NCBI GenBank assembly: GCA_904063045.1
Contig: CAJFCJ010000032.1
Coordinates: forward strand, 1 to 64,000
DNA: 64,000 nucleotides
Direction of reading: 5' to 3'
DNA from: Dimorphilus gyrociliatus
Taxonomy: Eukaryota > Annelida > Polychaeta > Dinophilidae
This document shows, piece by piece, positions 1-12,440 of the stretch. Under the pieces are notes generated by a model. That model was not told where the DNA came from, did not search any database, and saw only the letters and a program-made list of their open reading frames with translations. Made by a program: the position numbers and the translations under genes. The first letter of the stretch is position 1. Every line of letters begins with the position of its first letter.

Positions 1-850
1 TTTTAAAAAATTACACTTTGATATACTAAGCACACTTATTTAACATATCAAATCATCAAAGATAATCTAGACTATTATATATCGCATTTTTCTTTGTAAA
101 ATGTACACTTGGACATTTACTTTACAGTTTTTATTTTATATTATGTAAAAGTCTATCTAAATCTTATTGTATGTGGTATTTAGCTATTCCGAAAGCAATT
201 GCAATTTACCGGCAATGGAAAGAGAAAATAAAGAGCAGTATTACTACTTTAAAGTAGTGAATTAATAAGATGGTAAATAGCACTGCTCACAAATTCAAAT
301 AAGCAAACGAATTATTTACATATTAAATAAATATCTACTTTGATTTAGGTTGACATAATTATAAGAATTGAAAATGAATATGTATGAGTTGAGGTTCAAG
401 TTCAATACATTCTTTTATCTCTGCACTCGGTATATAAGAATGATAATGGGGTATATAATAAAAAATGTTTCTTTTCTTCAGTACTACAGGAAAGACTATT
501 TCTCTTTCTTAAAAACTATACATGGAGTGAAAAAGGTAGTTGAATACTATTTAGATAAGTTTAAAACTTTTAAAATAGTATACCCATATCGAATAAGTTT
601 ATTTGTTATTGTTATAAATACAAATGAAAATAGTATTGTTAAGGCTTTATATTTAAAGTATTTATTTAAATGAAATAGATTTATTATATATTTTAATTAA
701 TAATATTTGTTTCATCAAACGTTTTTATTATTTAATATTAGGAAAATATAAGTTAAATTCAGTATCAATCTGTCATTGTAAAAGCAAAGTCAGTTCATCT
801 TGCATTCAATCACACCCGCCTTTTAGACATTCCTTTAAACACGTATCAAA
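1..850. other. Intergenic / SEC63 upstream
   Basis: AT-rich sequence with no exon I can support. One 101-codon open frame at 368-673 has biased, low-complexity content and no family signature. The last 60 bases before the SEC63 ATG are less AT-rich (around 805-850) and probably hold the SEC63 core promoter and 5' UTR, but no clear TATA box is visible. Confidence 0.5.
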
Positions 851-3739
851 ATGGCCGGCATGAAATTCGAATATGATGAAAAAGGTGAACGTTTTATTAC
901 TTCCTCATTTCTTTCTATGTTTTGGTGCTGATTCCTGCCACCTATTATGGATGGTTATTTATTCGAAAAAGGGTTGGTAAAACCTATCAATATGGATGAT
1001 TTTCTAAAACAATATGTTTCATGTTCTTCTCTTTAGAAATAAAGAAGTTTCGGAAAAGGACTGTAGGTGTTTACCTTGTTTAAATAAAGAGAAGCTACTG
1101 GAAACCACTCACCAAACAAAAGTTAAACGACCATTAGTGTTAGTAATTTTAATTAAAAATCCCTCCCTCCATGGTCTCTAATATTCAACAGAATGAGAAA
1201 AACAATGCTACAGTGTTTTTCTCCACTTGATAAAAAATATATAAAATTATATTATTGTTTTCTTTCTCATTTCAATTCTAAAATAATCTTAATTATAATT
1301 ATAGAAATTATATTCACTTTCTCTTTTTACAGCATTATATTGTTAATAATTGGATGGAGCATATTCTTTTCCTGGCCTATAAAACATCACAAATTGAATT
1401 AGACTATTCGAATATGACCCTTACACAATATTGGAATTGGAAAGAGTAAATATATACATATAAATGCCTTATTACATACATTTTAATCAATTCTTAGTTT
1501 TCTAAATGCGGATAATTTCATTATTATTTTTTCAGGGATCGTCAGTTAAGGAGATTAAATCTCAATATCGCAAACTAAGTAAAAAACACCATCCTGATAA
1601 AGGGGGAGACCACAAAACTTTTATGAAAATTGCTAAAGCGTATGCAGCTCTGACAGACGAAGAGTCTCGTAAGAATTGGGAGGAATATGGAAATCCTGAT
1701 GGACCTACAGCTACAAATTTTGGTATTGCGTTACCAATCTGGATTGTAGAAAAGCAAAACTCTATGTGGGTTTTAGGATTATACGCTCTCGTTTTTATGA
1801 TTATTTTACCCGTTGTCGTTGGTACTTGGTGGTATCGTTCAATTCAATTTAGTGGAGACCAAGTACTTTTGGACACTATGAAATTTTATGGGCAATTTTT
1901 TAGTAGAACACCTAATATGACTCTGAAAAGAATTTTAATGATATTAGGCGGCAGCTTTGAATTTTCTAAATTCTATAACAAGGATATCATTGACAGAGAA
2001 TCGGATAATATAGAAATACCTCAATTGATGAAAGAATTACCTAATCTTAATGAAAAGAATAAGGAAAAGCCATTTAATCTATCTTATAGTTTGAAAGCTA
2101 GAGCTTTAATTCACGCTCATTTGGGTAGAATATCCCTTCCTCCTACAACGTTAGAGAATGATAAAAACTACGTTTTAGGAAAGTCATTAAATCTGGTCAA
2201 TGAAATGATAAAAGTGATTACTCAAGTTATTAGTTATTTCAAAACGACGCCAGATATGCAACATAAAGCTCCAAGATTGAACACTGTTGAATATTGTATA
2301 AAAATTTGTCAAATGTTAGTTCAAGCCCTGTGGGATACAAAAAGTCCTCTGCTGCAATTACCCCATATAACAGAAAAAACGCTATCCCATTTTGTAACGA
2401 AACGTAGATGTATAAAGACAATTAAACAATTTGTAGAAATGAAAAGTAAAGAAAGACGAGCGTTATTAAGAACCTTAAGTGATGCTGAATATAGGTAAGA
2501 TTTTTAACAATTTTTCCATTACCTTAATATTTTTTTAGAATTAATTAATTAATTGTTTAAAATTTTTGTTATTCCTTTTTTAAATAGAGACGTGATGAAT
2601 GTTTGCGCAAGAATGCCGGATATAGATTTAAAAGCGGAGGTTGCCGTTAACGATGAAGAGGATAATTCAATTACTGCAAATTCTATTGTAACAGTTCGTG
2701 TGATTCTAGAAAGAAAACCATTAGAACCAAATGAGAGTGATGAAGAAGATGAGAAAAGAGAAGACGCTGGAGATAAGATGGAAGAAGAAAAGGAAAAAGT
2801 TGATGAAAAAACAAAACCTTTGTGGCAGAAAGCTCAGAAAACGAAAAAGAAAAAAGCTAAAAAGCCCAGAAAAGCAGGTAAAAAATATCTTAAAGAATAT
2901 AAAATCTTTATTCAAACTATACTGTTTCTTCTGTACATTTAGGAACACGCACGGTTCTTGTACCTGTTGTGAATAGAACAGAAAAGCTCGCTGAGGTAGC
3001 ATCGAAAGATAAAATAAAGAAAAAAGATGAGAATGAGAGTGGGGCAAGTGATGAAAGTGATAACGATTCCGAAGACAGTCCAGAAGCAAAGAGATCACCA
3101 AAACCAATGAAAAAGAAGGAAGACAATGACAGTGATTCAGTAGATGATGCAAATGATTCTGAAGAAAATAATGAGGACGATAACGAGGAAGAGGATTGGG
3201 TAGGAAAATTTTCAGACGAAACGAAGAAAGAGAATTCCTTTGAAACTAAATCAAAAGAAACTCATTTAGTTCATTGTCCCTATTATCCGTTAGATAAATA
3301 CGAATGGTGGTACCTATACGTAGCAGATAAAAAAAAACAGCAGCTCATTTCTATGCCTAAGCATGTTCAAAGTTTAAAAGATTATGAGGAAGTGGAGTTA
3401 CAATTCGCGGCTCCTACAAAGCCTGATGTATATACCTATTCTGTTTGTTTAATGAGCGATTCTTACATGAGTTTCGACCTAACCAAAACAATAAAGGTAA
3501 AGATTTTTATATCAGAAATTTATGTAGAAAAATTATTTTATGCGACTCTTAAAAAAAGTTGTAAGCAGAATTATGTACACTTTTTGTTTTCTTAACCACA
3601 GTTGGATGTTAAAAAAGCTAAGCAAGTCCTTGATCATCCTCAATGGCAGAAAATCGACGAAGACGAGGGCAAAGAAAATTCAAGTAATGACGATGAAGAT
3701 TCCTCAGATAATGATGACTATGATGATTCCGATGACTAA
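851..3739 (+). CDS. SEC63: SEC63, ER translocon J-domain protein
   Basis: ER membrane co-chaperone that recruits lumenal BiP to the Sec61/Sec62 translocon. Proposed exons are 851-976, 1037-1142, 1333-1445, 1536-2494, 2588-2877, 2943-3496 and 3602-3739. The start reads MAGMKFEYDEKGER, like animal SEC63. The J domain carries the HPD motif (KKHHPDKGG) followed by AKAYAALTDEESRKNWEE. TM1 is in exon 1, TM2 in exon 3 and TM3 (VFMIILPVVVGTWW) in exon 4. The two Sec63/Brl regions flank an acidic/lysine-rich stretch, and the protein ends in an Asp-rich tail, as in the roughly 760-residue family. Exons 4-7 are clean and phase-consistent. Exons 1-3 are not: the homologous reading needs one extra base near 891-898, 1051-1060, 1363-1372 and 1408-1414. 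These are either base-calling deletions or real damage. An AATAAA at 3799-3804 is a plausible poly(A) signal. Confidence 0.93.
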
Positions 3740-4438
3740 TTATAAAAAAGTGAATTTTTTGTCAACTGATTATAGTACAGGTATTAGTTGAAAATACTAA
3801 TAAAATGTTTTTGTTTCTTCTGTATACATGATAAAAGAAGAGAATAAGGTTAAGTTTTAGATGTATTTAACTTATTGTACAATGGGCCATGTATACAGTT
3901 CGAAAGATCCGTATAAAGTAAATTGTTTAGGGAAATGCCTTTCAAAGGCCTTTTATATAAGCGTCCAAATTGTTTGTAACCGAAAGAATTGTAATTTTGT
4001 TGATAAAAAGAAATAGTTCTATCATGTTGATTGAACAAATCACTAATGTTTTCTATTATTCCTATTACTATTATTATCATTATCATTTTCAAAGTAATAC
4101 AACAAATATTCCATCATATCATTTGAATTAATAATTTTCTTAGTAAGATTATTAGGTGTCATTAAGAGAGACGAGGCTAATTAAATCTAGATCAACTGAT
4201 GTAGGAGATGGTTGTTTTTATTTACAGAACTTATTACGATAATAACAATATCATCATCGTAAGCGTTTTATATACAAAACACTACTGTACATTGTAAGTT
4301 ATTTGTTGTCTAATTTTCATATGGTTGGGCGATAAAATGCGAATTAAGATGGGAGAAAAAAAGACGTCTACTTATAATTTATTAATGAAAAATGTCATAA
4401 TTTTAAAAAATAAAAGAAAAAAGGAAATATTGTCAACA
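3740..4438. other. Tail-to-tail gap between SEC63 and neudesin
   Basis: Convergent 3' region holding the SEC63 poly(A) signal at about 3799. A minus-strand 80-codon open frame at 3850-4092 (MKMIMIIIVIG start) lacks splice support and any recognisable domain. No RNA gene or conserved element is seen. Confidence 0.4.
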
Positions 4439-5096
4439 TCAAAGTTCCGTTTTACCATTTTCTTCTAACAAATACTGCATGTAACCAACTTTCTTATACT
4501 TTGTTAAATATAGCTTTGTAAACATATTATCCAAGCTTTGCAGTTGATCATCCGACAATCCTGCCTGTCAGATAGATAGTTTAATAGAAACAAAAAAGAA
4601 AGTTTTACTATTGTTTCAAGTAAAATAAATGTTATTTTACTAAAAATATAATGATATAATGTAACAGATAAGAAATTAGAAAAAAAAATATGCCAACTTA
4701 CAACGTCATGCGTCATATCTTGGTCCATTAATTCTTGGGTAGCCATTGCCCTAGAAACATCTTTTCCAGCCATCATGTGGTAATTTCCACCAGGGCCGTA
4801 GAATCGTCTTCCTTCGGAAACATCGAAAACAACACCTTTAACAGCCAAATATACCGGCTTTTCTGTCTGTTGCAAATAGAGATAACGTTTATATACAATA
4901 TATAATATGTTCAATTTCTCACACAGTATTCTAATAACACATTTAATAAAATATTTACATCTTTTCCATTGTATTGGCTGAGCTCTTCGTGACTAAAAAC
5001 AGGTAGTTCCCTATCTATATCAATTTTTAACGGGCTGTAGCCGCAATGAATAACGCAAATAAGCCCCACAGCGAAACATACATTGTATCCCAACAT
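4439..5096 (-). CDS. NENF: Neudesin-like secreted cytochrome b5-domain protein
   Basis: Small membrane-associated-progesterone-receptor-type protein with a cytochrome b5-like heme/steroid-binding fold; neudesin family members are secreted or ER-lumenal neurotrophic factors. Three exons, all phase 0: 4959-5096, 4702-4866 and 4439-4564, giving 142 residues. Residues 1-19 form a signal peptide (MLGYNVCFAVGLICVIHCG). The core has the family hallmarks FSHEELSQYNGKD, PVYLAVKGVVFDVS, RRFYGPGGNYHMMAGKD and a C-terminal FTKLYLTKYKKVGY. The protein ends in KTEL, a good match to KDEL-type ER retrieval signals, so ER-lumenal residence is inferred. Length is close to vertebrate neudesin (about 170 residues with a longer tail). 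The gene converges on SEC63, another ER protein, probably by chance. Confidence 0.9.
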
Positions 5097-5479
5097 TTTA
5101 ACGTGAACAGAAATATATTCGTATGATAAAGATAAAAAATATTGTTATCTGTCGACTCACTGCGAACCTATTTAAGTTAATTTATTACTAATGCTCACTA
5201 GTTTTACTAGATGTATTAATATCTGTGGATCAAAGTACTCAATTTCTTATATCTCTCCGTTTTATTGCTATTTCTACTATTATCACAATTAATATGATGC
5301 TATAATGAAAAATATACAAAAAGAGGGAAAAAGAGAGAGATAGAGAGACACAGAGAGAGAGAGAGAGAGAGAGAAGATAAAGGTTTACCATATGGAAAGA
5401 AACAAGCTTTTCTTATACATTTCACTGATACATTGTTATTAGGCAAATATTTCTAGTTTTATAGAAACAATTGCCTTAT
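5097..5479. other. Gap between neudesin and UGT
   Basis: Neudesin promoter side and UGT 3' side. Contains a (GA)n microsatellite at about 5350-5375. No coding or RNA signal was found. Confidence 0.45.
5350..5375. repeat. (GA)n microsatellite
   Basis: Uninterrupted GA dinucleotide run, one of many GA/TC tracts in the window. Confidence 0.9.
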
Positions 5480-7671
5480 TTAATGTGTTTTTTTCTTATT
5501 TTTACTTGTACCAATCCAATTTTGAGCATTAGCCGAAACATACACGAATGCTCTTTTAATTAGGTAGATAAGAAATCCGAAAAGTAACGCGTATCCAACT
5601 GCAACATCTAGCAACAGATACTGATACCAGGGCATATCAATTCCGTAAGACCTCAAGTGCCTATCCCCGTATTTTATTACGTGTTCTATCCAATAAACTG
5701 CCCTTTTTCTAGCATTTAATGGTCTATCTCTTAGAATCATAGAACCCTTAACAAGATTTGCTTTAATTTCCTTGTTATCAGCAACCTTTTCAAGGGCTTC
5801 TTTAAGCTGTTGGCTCGTGAACTTGTGCATAGATAGTCTAACGCCGTAATTTTTCGCCTCCATTCTTAATGAATTATAAATTTGATCCGCAAATATAGGA
5901 AGGGCAACCATAGGAACGGCGTGATAGAGAGCCTCGAATTGTCCGTTATTGCCCGAATGAGTAACGAATGCAACAGTTTTCTCATGTCCGAGAAGATCGT
6001 TTTGCGGTATCCAATCAACTGCAAGAACATTATCGGGTATTGAAAATTCCTTTGCTTTGGGTAACCTCCAAACGAACTAGAATAAATAAATGGAATGAAA
6101 AACAAGATCAACGAAAAAAAAAGTTTTGCACCTGAAAAGGTGATTGACGAAAGGCGTCAATCATTTTCTCAACAATATAGTTGGGTAATTGGGATATTAC
6201 ACTTCCAAATGTTACAACAACTATTCTATTAGATTTTGCAACAAACTTGGCGAATAATTCCGGAAGTGGTTTGGTAGAATTTAGGCTCATTCCACCAACG
6301 TGAATAATGTTTGGTAAGCTTGGTTTGGCATAATCAATAGAAAAATCGGTATTAAACATCCATAATTTTGATTTTGTGGCTAAACTTTCGAAATCTGCCG
6401 ACGAATCTTTATATCGGTCCCTTATAACTTGAGAGAGTGGTGGGGATGTTGTCGATAAAGCAAAGAATACACTCATAAAAACGTTAGCGAATCTTTCTAA
6501 ATAAGTCATACGCTCTCCGAAAGAGGAATAATGAAATGGTACAAAACTTGGAGGTGCCGGAACGCGAGCTCTCCAAAAATCTTGCAGTGTCGTTAATGTA
6601 ATGTAAGGTATATTTAACTCTTTCGGCCAAATGTATAGACATCTGTAAAATAAACAATTTCTTTATTTAATTAAAATAATTTAAGCATTCGTAAGTGCTG
6701 CCATCTACAATGTGATAAACTTTAGTTTATGTGTGTGTGTGTGTGTGTGTTAAACTAGATTTAGTCTTAAATATCGAGAGAAGGCTGCTGCGTAAATTAT
6801 ATATGAATGAAAATATTAAGTGAAAACTTAACGTGTTTGTTCGGCTAAAGAACATTTTATATATTATATAAAAGAACGCATTAAATGTTTATATCAACAT
6901 TTAATCCGACAAGATAAGCGGTGACTGTACGCTTTAGTTTATTTAAAGCCAATTAGTTGTTTATTTTTCCTTGAAAGAGATGGGTAGATTTGTTAATTCT
7001 CTATTTACTATCTCTCTCTCTCTCTCTCTCTCTCTGTCTTCCTATTTTCTCCTTCATTCTCTCTCTCTCTCTCTCTCTCTTTTCCATCTTTTCTAGATTT
7101 TTATGTTTCTTATTATCTTTTTTCCTCGAATTACTTGAAAATAAACTATGGGTCGATTTCTTGCTATATTTCTATTGCTTCTTTGTTTTCAATAACACAG
7201 ATAAAGGGGAGAAAAAAATGGATAAAACCTTGCAAAAAATAGGCCGTCCACAACTGCCAAGTCAAATCCTATCTTTTTTCCTTTTTCTAGTAATTCAATA
7301 TCGAGCAGGAATTTTGAACATTCACTTTCAATTGCAGGGGCGACAAGCTTTCCTAATACACCCGGATCACCACCATTATCTATCATTCCAATGGTGACTC
7401 TTTTGAAAAAGTCATCAGTATCAATTTCGCATGTTCCTTTTGAGTCGTAAGTCAAAATGTTTAATCCTTTGTCGGTTAATCGTTGCCTTGCCCGGAACGA
7501 ATCACTAAGTACGAGGTAGGTTTCGTGACCAGATTGATGAAGCTCCAGAGCGAGAGGTTCAAAATAGTTCATATGACTTACAAACGGCGTTGGTAGTAAG
7601 ACCACCTTAAACGCCGATGCATAGCATAAAAGAGTAGCGGCAGAGAAGAATAGAAATGTGAATGGTTTCAT
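5480..7671 (-). CDS. UDP-glucuronosyl/UDP-glucosyltransferase (UGT)
   Basis: ER membrane enzyme that moves a sugar from a UDP-sugar to small lipophilic acceptors (detoxification). Exons 7229-7671, 6132-6642 and 5480-6076 join in phase to give 516 residues, the normal UGT length. Residues 1-20 are a signal peptide. His33 in PTPFVSHMNYFEPLA occupies the usual catalytic-base position. The donor-sugar signature lies around residues 343-387 and contains FVTHSGNNGQFEAL and PMVALPIFADQ. A C-terminal membrane helix (about 468-492) is followed by a short basic cytosolic tail ending KKTH, a KKXX ER-retrieval motif. Acceptor specificity cannot be read from the sequence. Intron 1 (6643-7228) holds a GT repeat and two TC repeats. 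Nothing is broken. Confidence 0.95.
6697..6707 (-). promoter_or_regulatory. CTCF-like core motif
   Basis: The minus strand reads TAGATGGCAGC, an exact match to the CTCF core consensus YAGRKGGCRSY. It lies in UGT intron 1. The upstream half of the full CTCF consensus is only partly present. Confidence 0.3.
6731..6750. repeat. (GT)n microsatellite in UGT intron 1
   Basis: Ten GT units inside the first UGT intron, 24 bases from a CTCF-like core. Confidence 0.9.
7010..7081. repeat. Two (TC)n tracts in UGT intron 1
   Basis: TC runs at about 7010-7036 and 7060-7081, separated by a T/C-rich spacer. A plus-strand open frame here is produced by the repeats. Confidence 0.85.
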
Positions 7672-9006
7672 TTGATCGTCGTTTCTCCAGCTATTAAACC
7701 AAGAATGGTTGGTTGATGATGGCCTAAAAGACCCGTGTTGTTTTTGTTAAGATTAAATAGCGCTCTATACCTTAAAATCTTTAGGTTCACAATTCACTGT
7801 ATATTCACCTGTCATACTGTCAATTTCAGTATAAAAAAGTTGAGAATTATACCAGACAGGTCAAATTTGATCAGTCAAAAATATGTTTAATATTGACAAA
7901 TAGTAAATTCTAAGCGAATCATTTAAACGGATTTTTCTCTTTTCTCCTTTTAGCAATTTCCCGGCCAAGTAATCTAATTGAAAAGAGGTTAGATAACACT
8001 GTACGGCGCCGTAAAGTACGTGTTTATAAACTCTATATACATAAGCGTGTTTATATATACATATATAAATTTATATAAACAGTATCTACACAGTATCTAT
8101 ACAATAAATACATGCATAAATGTATCTACTATAATGTTTGGTTGTAAAAGCAGTATAACATAATCAATATCTAGAAATTTGGCTGTATCTTATTTTCCTA
8201 GTTCTATCCCTCTCTTTCGGCTATTCAGATTTATCTGAATAGAGTGTGAAGTATTAAATTCCATCGTAAACTTTAGTTTGCCAAGCGAGGTCTCTCAACC
8301 ATCTTGTTGATAGGCCTTCTATTTGAACTACTTTTTTCATAGAAAAAAAATTGCTACCGTGTACAGCACTGAGTCTTTGTTCTATTTGAAATAAAAAAAA
8401 AGAGTATGCACTTCGCTAGGTTAAGTGATCAAAGTACTTTATCATTACGTCACTCAATTTGTATTTGTGTAAAAAGATGGCTGTTATTTTTAATTAAAAA
8501 GGGGAAAGATGAATGGTTAGTGCGCATGTGTAGCGGTAAATTTTTGTTCTCTTGCGATTTGCTTCTAGTGTATGGATTTTTGAACTATAAGAAGAGAGAT
8601 TTCTCATAAATAATTAAACTTTCAAATGTTATTCTGAGAATAAATTGAAAGAAATGGAAAAATATATTCATTAGAACGTGGCGGCTATCATTATTACAAG
8701 AAACAGAAAAGAAAACATTCACTCGCTTAGATTGCTGAAGGTCGAAAGTTCGTTGCAGAGGCTTATAGAGGCCGGGTGCGAAATCCTATAGTATATAAAG
8801 ATATATAGGATTCTTTGGAGATTATGTTAAATTTAATGTCTGATTAAAAATTTAACAAGCTGTCGGAAACGGATAATTTTAAAATTTGTTCAATTTAATA
8901 AACGATAAAAATCAAGAAAACTCACTACAATCTACTATCTCCGCCCGTCAAACAGCAAACTTCTGCATGCGGCCGTAAAATATATCCAATTCCAGTATTT
9001 CCAAGC
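7672..9006. other. Divergent intergenic region, UGT / TRIM-like gene
   Basis: Holds the promoters of both flanking genes. The only less AT-rich stretch is about 8735-8790. The 67-codon frame at 8406-8609 looks random. No TATA box at a sensible distance from either ATG could be called. Confidence 0.45.
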
Positions 9007-12000
9007 ATGTCGAACAGCGAGAATCTACTGCAAGAAATCTCCGATCAGTTACTCACCTGCAAACTATGTCTGGAGCGAATGAAAAAACCAAAAACTTTGT
9101 CATGTTTGCACTCTTTTTGTTCAAAATGTTTGCGAAGAACTTCAAAGTCAACGTACGTTTTAAGCTGTCCGATTTGTAAAAGTAAAACTCATATACCTCC
9201 ATCAGGAATATCCAATTTACCGGAGAATACATTATTATCAAATTTAGCAGATGTACTAGAGAAGAAAAAAGATAACATTTGCGGAATTTGTCAAATAACA
9301 GAGGCAAGAATGAAAGAATAATTAGAGATTTCTAATCAATTTTCCCGACCACGCTAAGTATAAAAAAAATATAGATATAAAGTTGTATAGAAGAGGTTTC
9401 AAAGTGTCAATTCAGTAAGTCTAAGTGTATGCTATAATACAAGTATAATATACAGCAAATATACTTTGAAATACTGTATTACAGGCATTTAAGTCTGCAA
9501 GAGTATGCGCATTTTATATATATAAATTCATTTATATATATATATATATATATACTGTATATACAGTATATACTTATATAAAGTACACTGTATATATTTA
9601 TATAATTCAGTGTTTCCAATATATTTGGTTTTCTGATTAAATATATGGAAAATGTGCTTTTTCCATTTCCTAGAAAAGTTCGAATACGCACCGAAAATCT
9701 GGGAAGCAATGCCCCAGTAATTGAAACTAAAGTCTTCTTATTCTTTCATTTCCCTTTTAACAGGCTGTTAGCAAGTGCTTGGAATGTTCAAAGTTGCTCT
9801 GTTCTAATTGTGTGTTCATTCATCAAAAGACAAGAGTTACCTCTACTCATACAGTTCATAAATTGGGAGAGAATGTACTTTGCAAGGTACACGCAGAAGA
9901 GAACGTTAGGTTCTACTGCGATGATTGCCGTGTGTGTATATGCATACTTTGCGCATTTCAACAGCATCAAAGTCACGAAGTATCAAATTTAAGTTGTACT
10001 ATCGCAAAAAATGTTCCATTCTTTCATTATCTCCTCTCCGAGTGCCGTTCCAAGGTGAGCGAACTCCAGGAGAATATGATAGTATTGAACTCTACCGAAG
10101 TTAAACTGAGAAATGCCGAAGACTCTATACAAGATAAAGCTTTCGAGCTTATAGCGCTAATAAGACAACAGCAAAAACTTCTTACGGCGAGATTACATTC
10201 CATAAACTCTCCGTATCAAGTTAATCAAGCAAAGAAGACAACCCAACAAACAATCGATTCACTACTTCAAAATACGAAAAGTATAGACAAATTGCTAAAA
10301 ACTTGCGGAGTTGAGTTACTTTTATTGAAGGTATATGAATAAATAATTCGTTTTAATTAATACTAATAGTTTCTCCAACTAATGATTATATATCTATTAA
10401 ATGAAAAAAGAAATAACCACCATAAAGCGAATAGCAATTGACTGTTAAATCTCTTCCCTACGGGAGATCTCACCAGTTATTTATTCATATATTCTTAGGA
10501 CGAACTGCAAAAGAGCACTGAATTGCTACTGCAATACAAATGTTTAGAGCCAGAAGAGACTGATGTTTGTTTTTATCCCGGCAAAGCTGTTCTTGGATTT
10601 CTTGGAAACAATCCTTTTGAGAATGAATCAATACAAACTGAAGAAGTTGAGAAAGTCTGTCAAGGGACCCAAGATGATTTAACAAGTGACGATAAACCCG
10701 ATAAGTTAATACAAACTACTGATAAATCAACAGGTGTTAATATGCAAAAACTTTCAAAATCAATTCCATGTCAAACTGACATATCATTTAATGCTGTTAT
10801 AATGAAAATTAAAGAGAAATTTACAGTTGCAACAAATACCGTTTATCAGTTTCGAAAGAGATTAATTGACTATCCGGAAGACGAATTTAAAGAAGAACAG
10901 ATAAAAGATTTTTCTTCGGATATTTCGCAATTAGATATCTCTTATCATCCTAATCCAACCGATTTATGCCGTTTAAATCAAATTGATAGACCAAGAATAT
11001 TAAAAGATTTCTCCGATAATTTTGATTATTCAACTCATTCTAATAAAAACCATACCTATCTCAGCAAAAGTAATTTCGAAGAAAAACCAACCGATATAGG
11101 CCAACAACGCCAGACTGCACGGGACGATAAACAACAAGGTATGAGCGACCGAAAGGACGATGAATTGTCTATGCTCAAGAATAGAAGGAACATCTCCCAA
11201 GGTAAGCTAAAAAAAAACGTTAATGTTCTTGAGATTACAAAAATTATTAAATGGAGTAGCTAAAGTAGGCCTTTTTTTGGCAAAAAAAGAGAGAAGTAAT
11301 GATAAATACGCTCAAGCGTAAGGGAACATTCTTTACAATGTATAACTTGCAGACGAAAATTGGTATAATACTTTCAGATGCTGAAAGAAAGAAAAAAGTT
11401 TCTTTCCGGTGAAAAAGATTCATTTGTTGTTGTTATTATCTACAGTTATTTGCGAAGGTCAAAAAAGGCCTCCAATACTCGAGAGTAAACTATTTTGCTC
11501 TACCAAACGACAAGCTAAATCTCAAAATCCAACTCTACTTAAAAGGCCTAACAGCTTAGGAACAATAAGGGAATTAAGGGAAAATTCATCCCCGTCTGAC
11601 GAAGAAGGGCGAAATAGAAAATTGAAATCGGCCAAAATATTGTATAAAGCGGAGCCAGAGTCGAAATGTCGAAATCTTATTATGGAAACGCCCTTTGGAA
11701 GGGGGATAAGATCCTCTTCGCTCTGTTCCATTCCAAGTGAAACGTCTAGAAGAAATTCGTTTAATACTTTTCAAGGTAGACCTCTTCTTGCGGCTAATCA
11801 TTATTGCTATAGATCAGCTTTAATTGATAAAATGATAAGGATTATTCAGTTATCTCTTGTTTTCTTTTTCCTCTTCTTTTAGATTTTATTGTTGAAGAAA
11901 CTCCTATAAAGCCTACTTTAATCGATTCATCCACCAATACACCAAGCATTGCATTCGATTCAAGGGGAACCAATACGGAAGAAGTCAAAGACGTCCGAGT

Positions 12001-12337
12001 AGCTCAATGTATAACTAAATTAACCAAAGTTCGCCAAAGATTGGAGCAGTCCTGGCCAAGTTCCGAAGCACCTTTTTCCGATTCTGGAATTAACCCAAAA
12101 AGAAAAAGCTCAAGTGACTCTTCCCCATTTCCATCACCAATAGTTCGAAGAAGATCGAAAAGTGATCCAAAGAAGCCCGTAAAAGAAACTACAAAAGAAA
12201 CCACTTCAAAAGCGAGAAAGAAGAGAGTTGATCTAACTCAAATGTTGGCTAATGAAGGTGATAGTAGTTCGTGTGGAAGGGATAGAAGAAGAACGAATAA
12301 AGCTAAAGGAAAATTTGGCCAAACTTTTCGTTTTTAA
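9007..12337 (+). CDS. RING finger / two B-box (TRIM-like) protein, putative E3 ligase
   Basis: Probable ubiquitin E3 ligase. Five exons: 9007-9303, 9764-10330, 10499-11201, 11446-11775 and 11883-12337, giving 783 residues. The RING is at residues 18-57 (CKLC...CLHSFCSKC...CPIC, C3HC4). B-box 1 starts at Cys92 and crosses the first intron (CGIC...CLECSKLLCSNC). B-box 2 follows at about 135-175 (CKVHAEE...FYCDDC...CILC). A helical coiled-coil-like region runs to about residue 285. The rest is hydrophilic, Ser/Lys-rich and probably disordered, ending in a basic tail; no SPRY, NHL or filamin domain is visible. Intron 1 uses a GC donor (GAG|GCAAGA) and is phase 0 on both sides. The precise TRIM subfamily is not assignable. 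The exon 4 acceptor could also be at 11457. Confidence 0.85.
9530..9572. repeat. (TA)n with TATATACTGTATATA palindrome, TRIM-like intron 1
   Basis: A TA run leads into overlapping ACTGTAT/ATACAGT units. The same palindrome recurs through the window. Confidence 0.8.
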
Positions 12338-12397
12338 TTACTTGTTTTTTTTTATATCTTTGTCTTTTTTCTTTCAATCACTGTCTTTTCCTTCTTC

Positions 12398-12401
<4 letters not shown>

Positions 12402-12440
<39 letters not shown>

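Noticed and set aside
368-673. 101-codon plus-strand ORF upstream of SEC63
   Set aside because: Composition (Y, K, F, I-rich) follows local AT content; no splice context, domain or signal.
3850-4092. 80-codon minus-strand ORF between two convergent 3' ends
   Set aside because: No acceptor or partner exon; the N-terminal Ile/Met run comes from an ATT/ATC repeat. It remains possible but unsupported.
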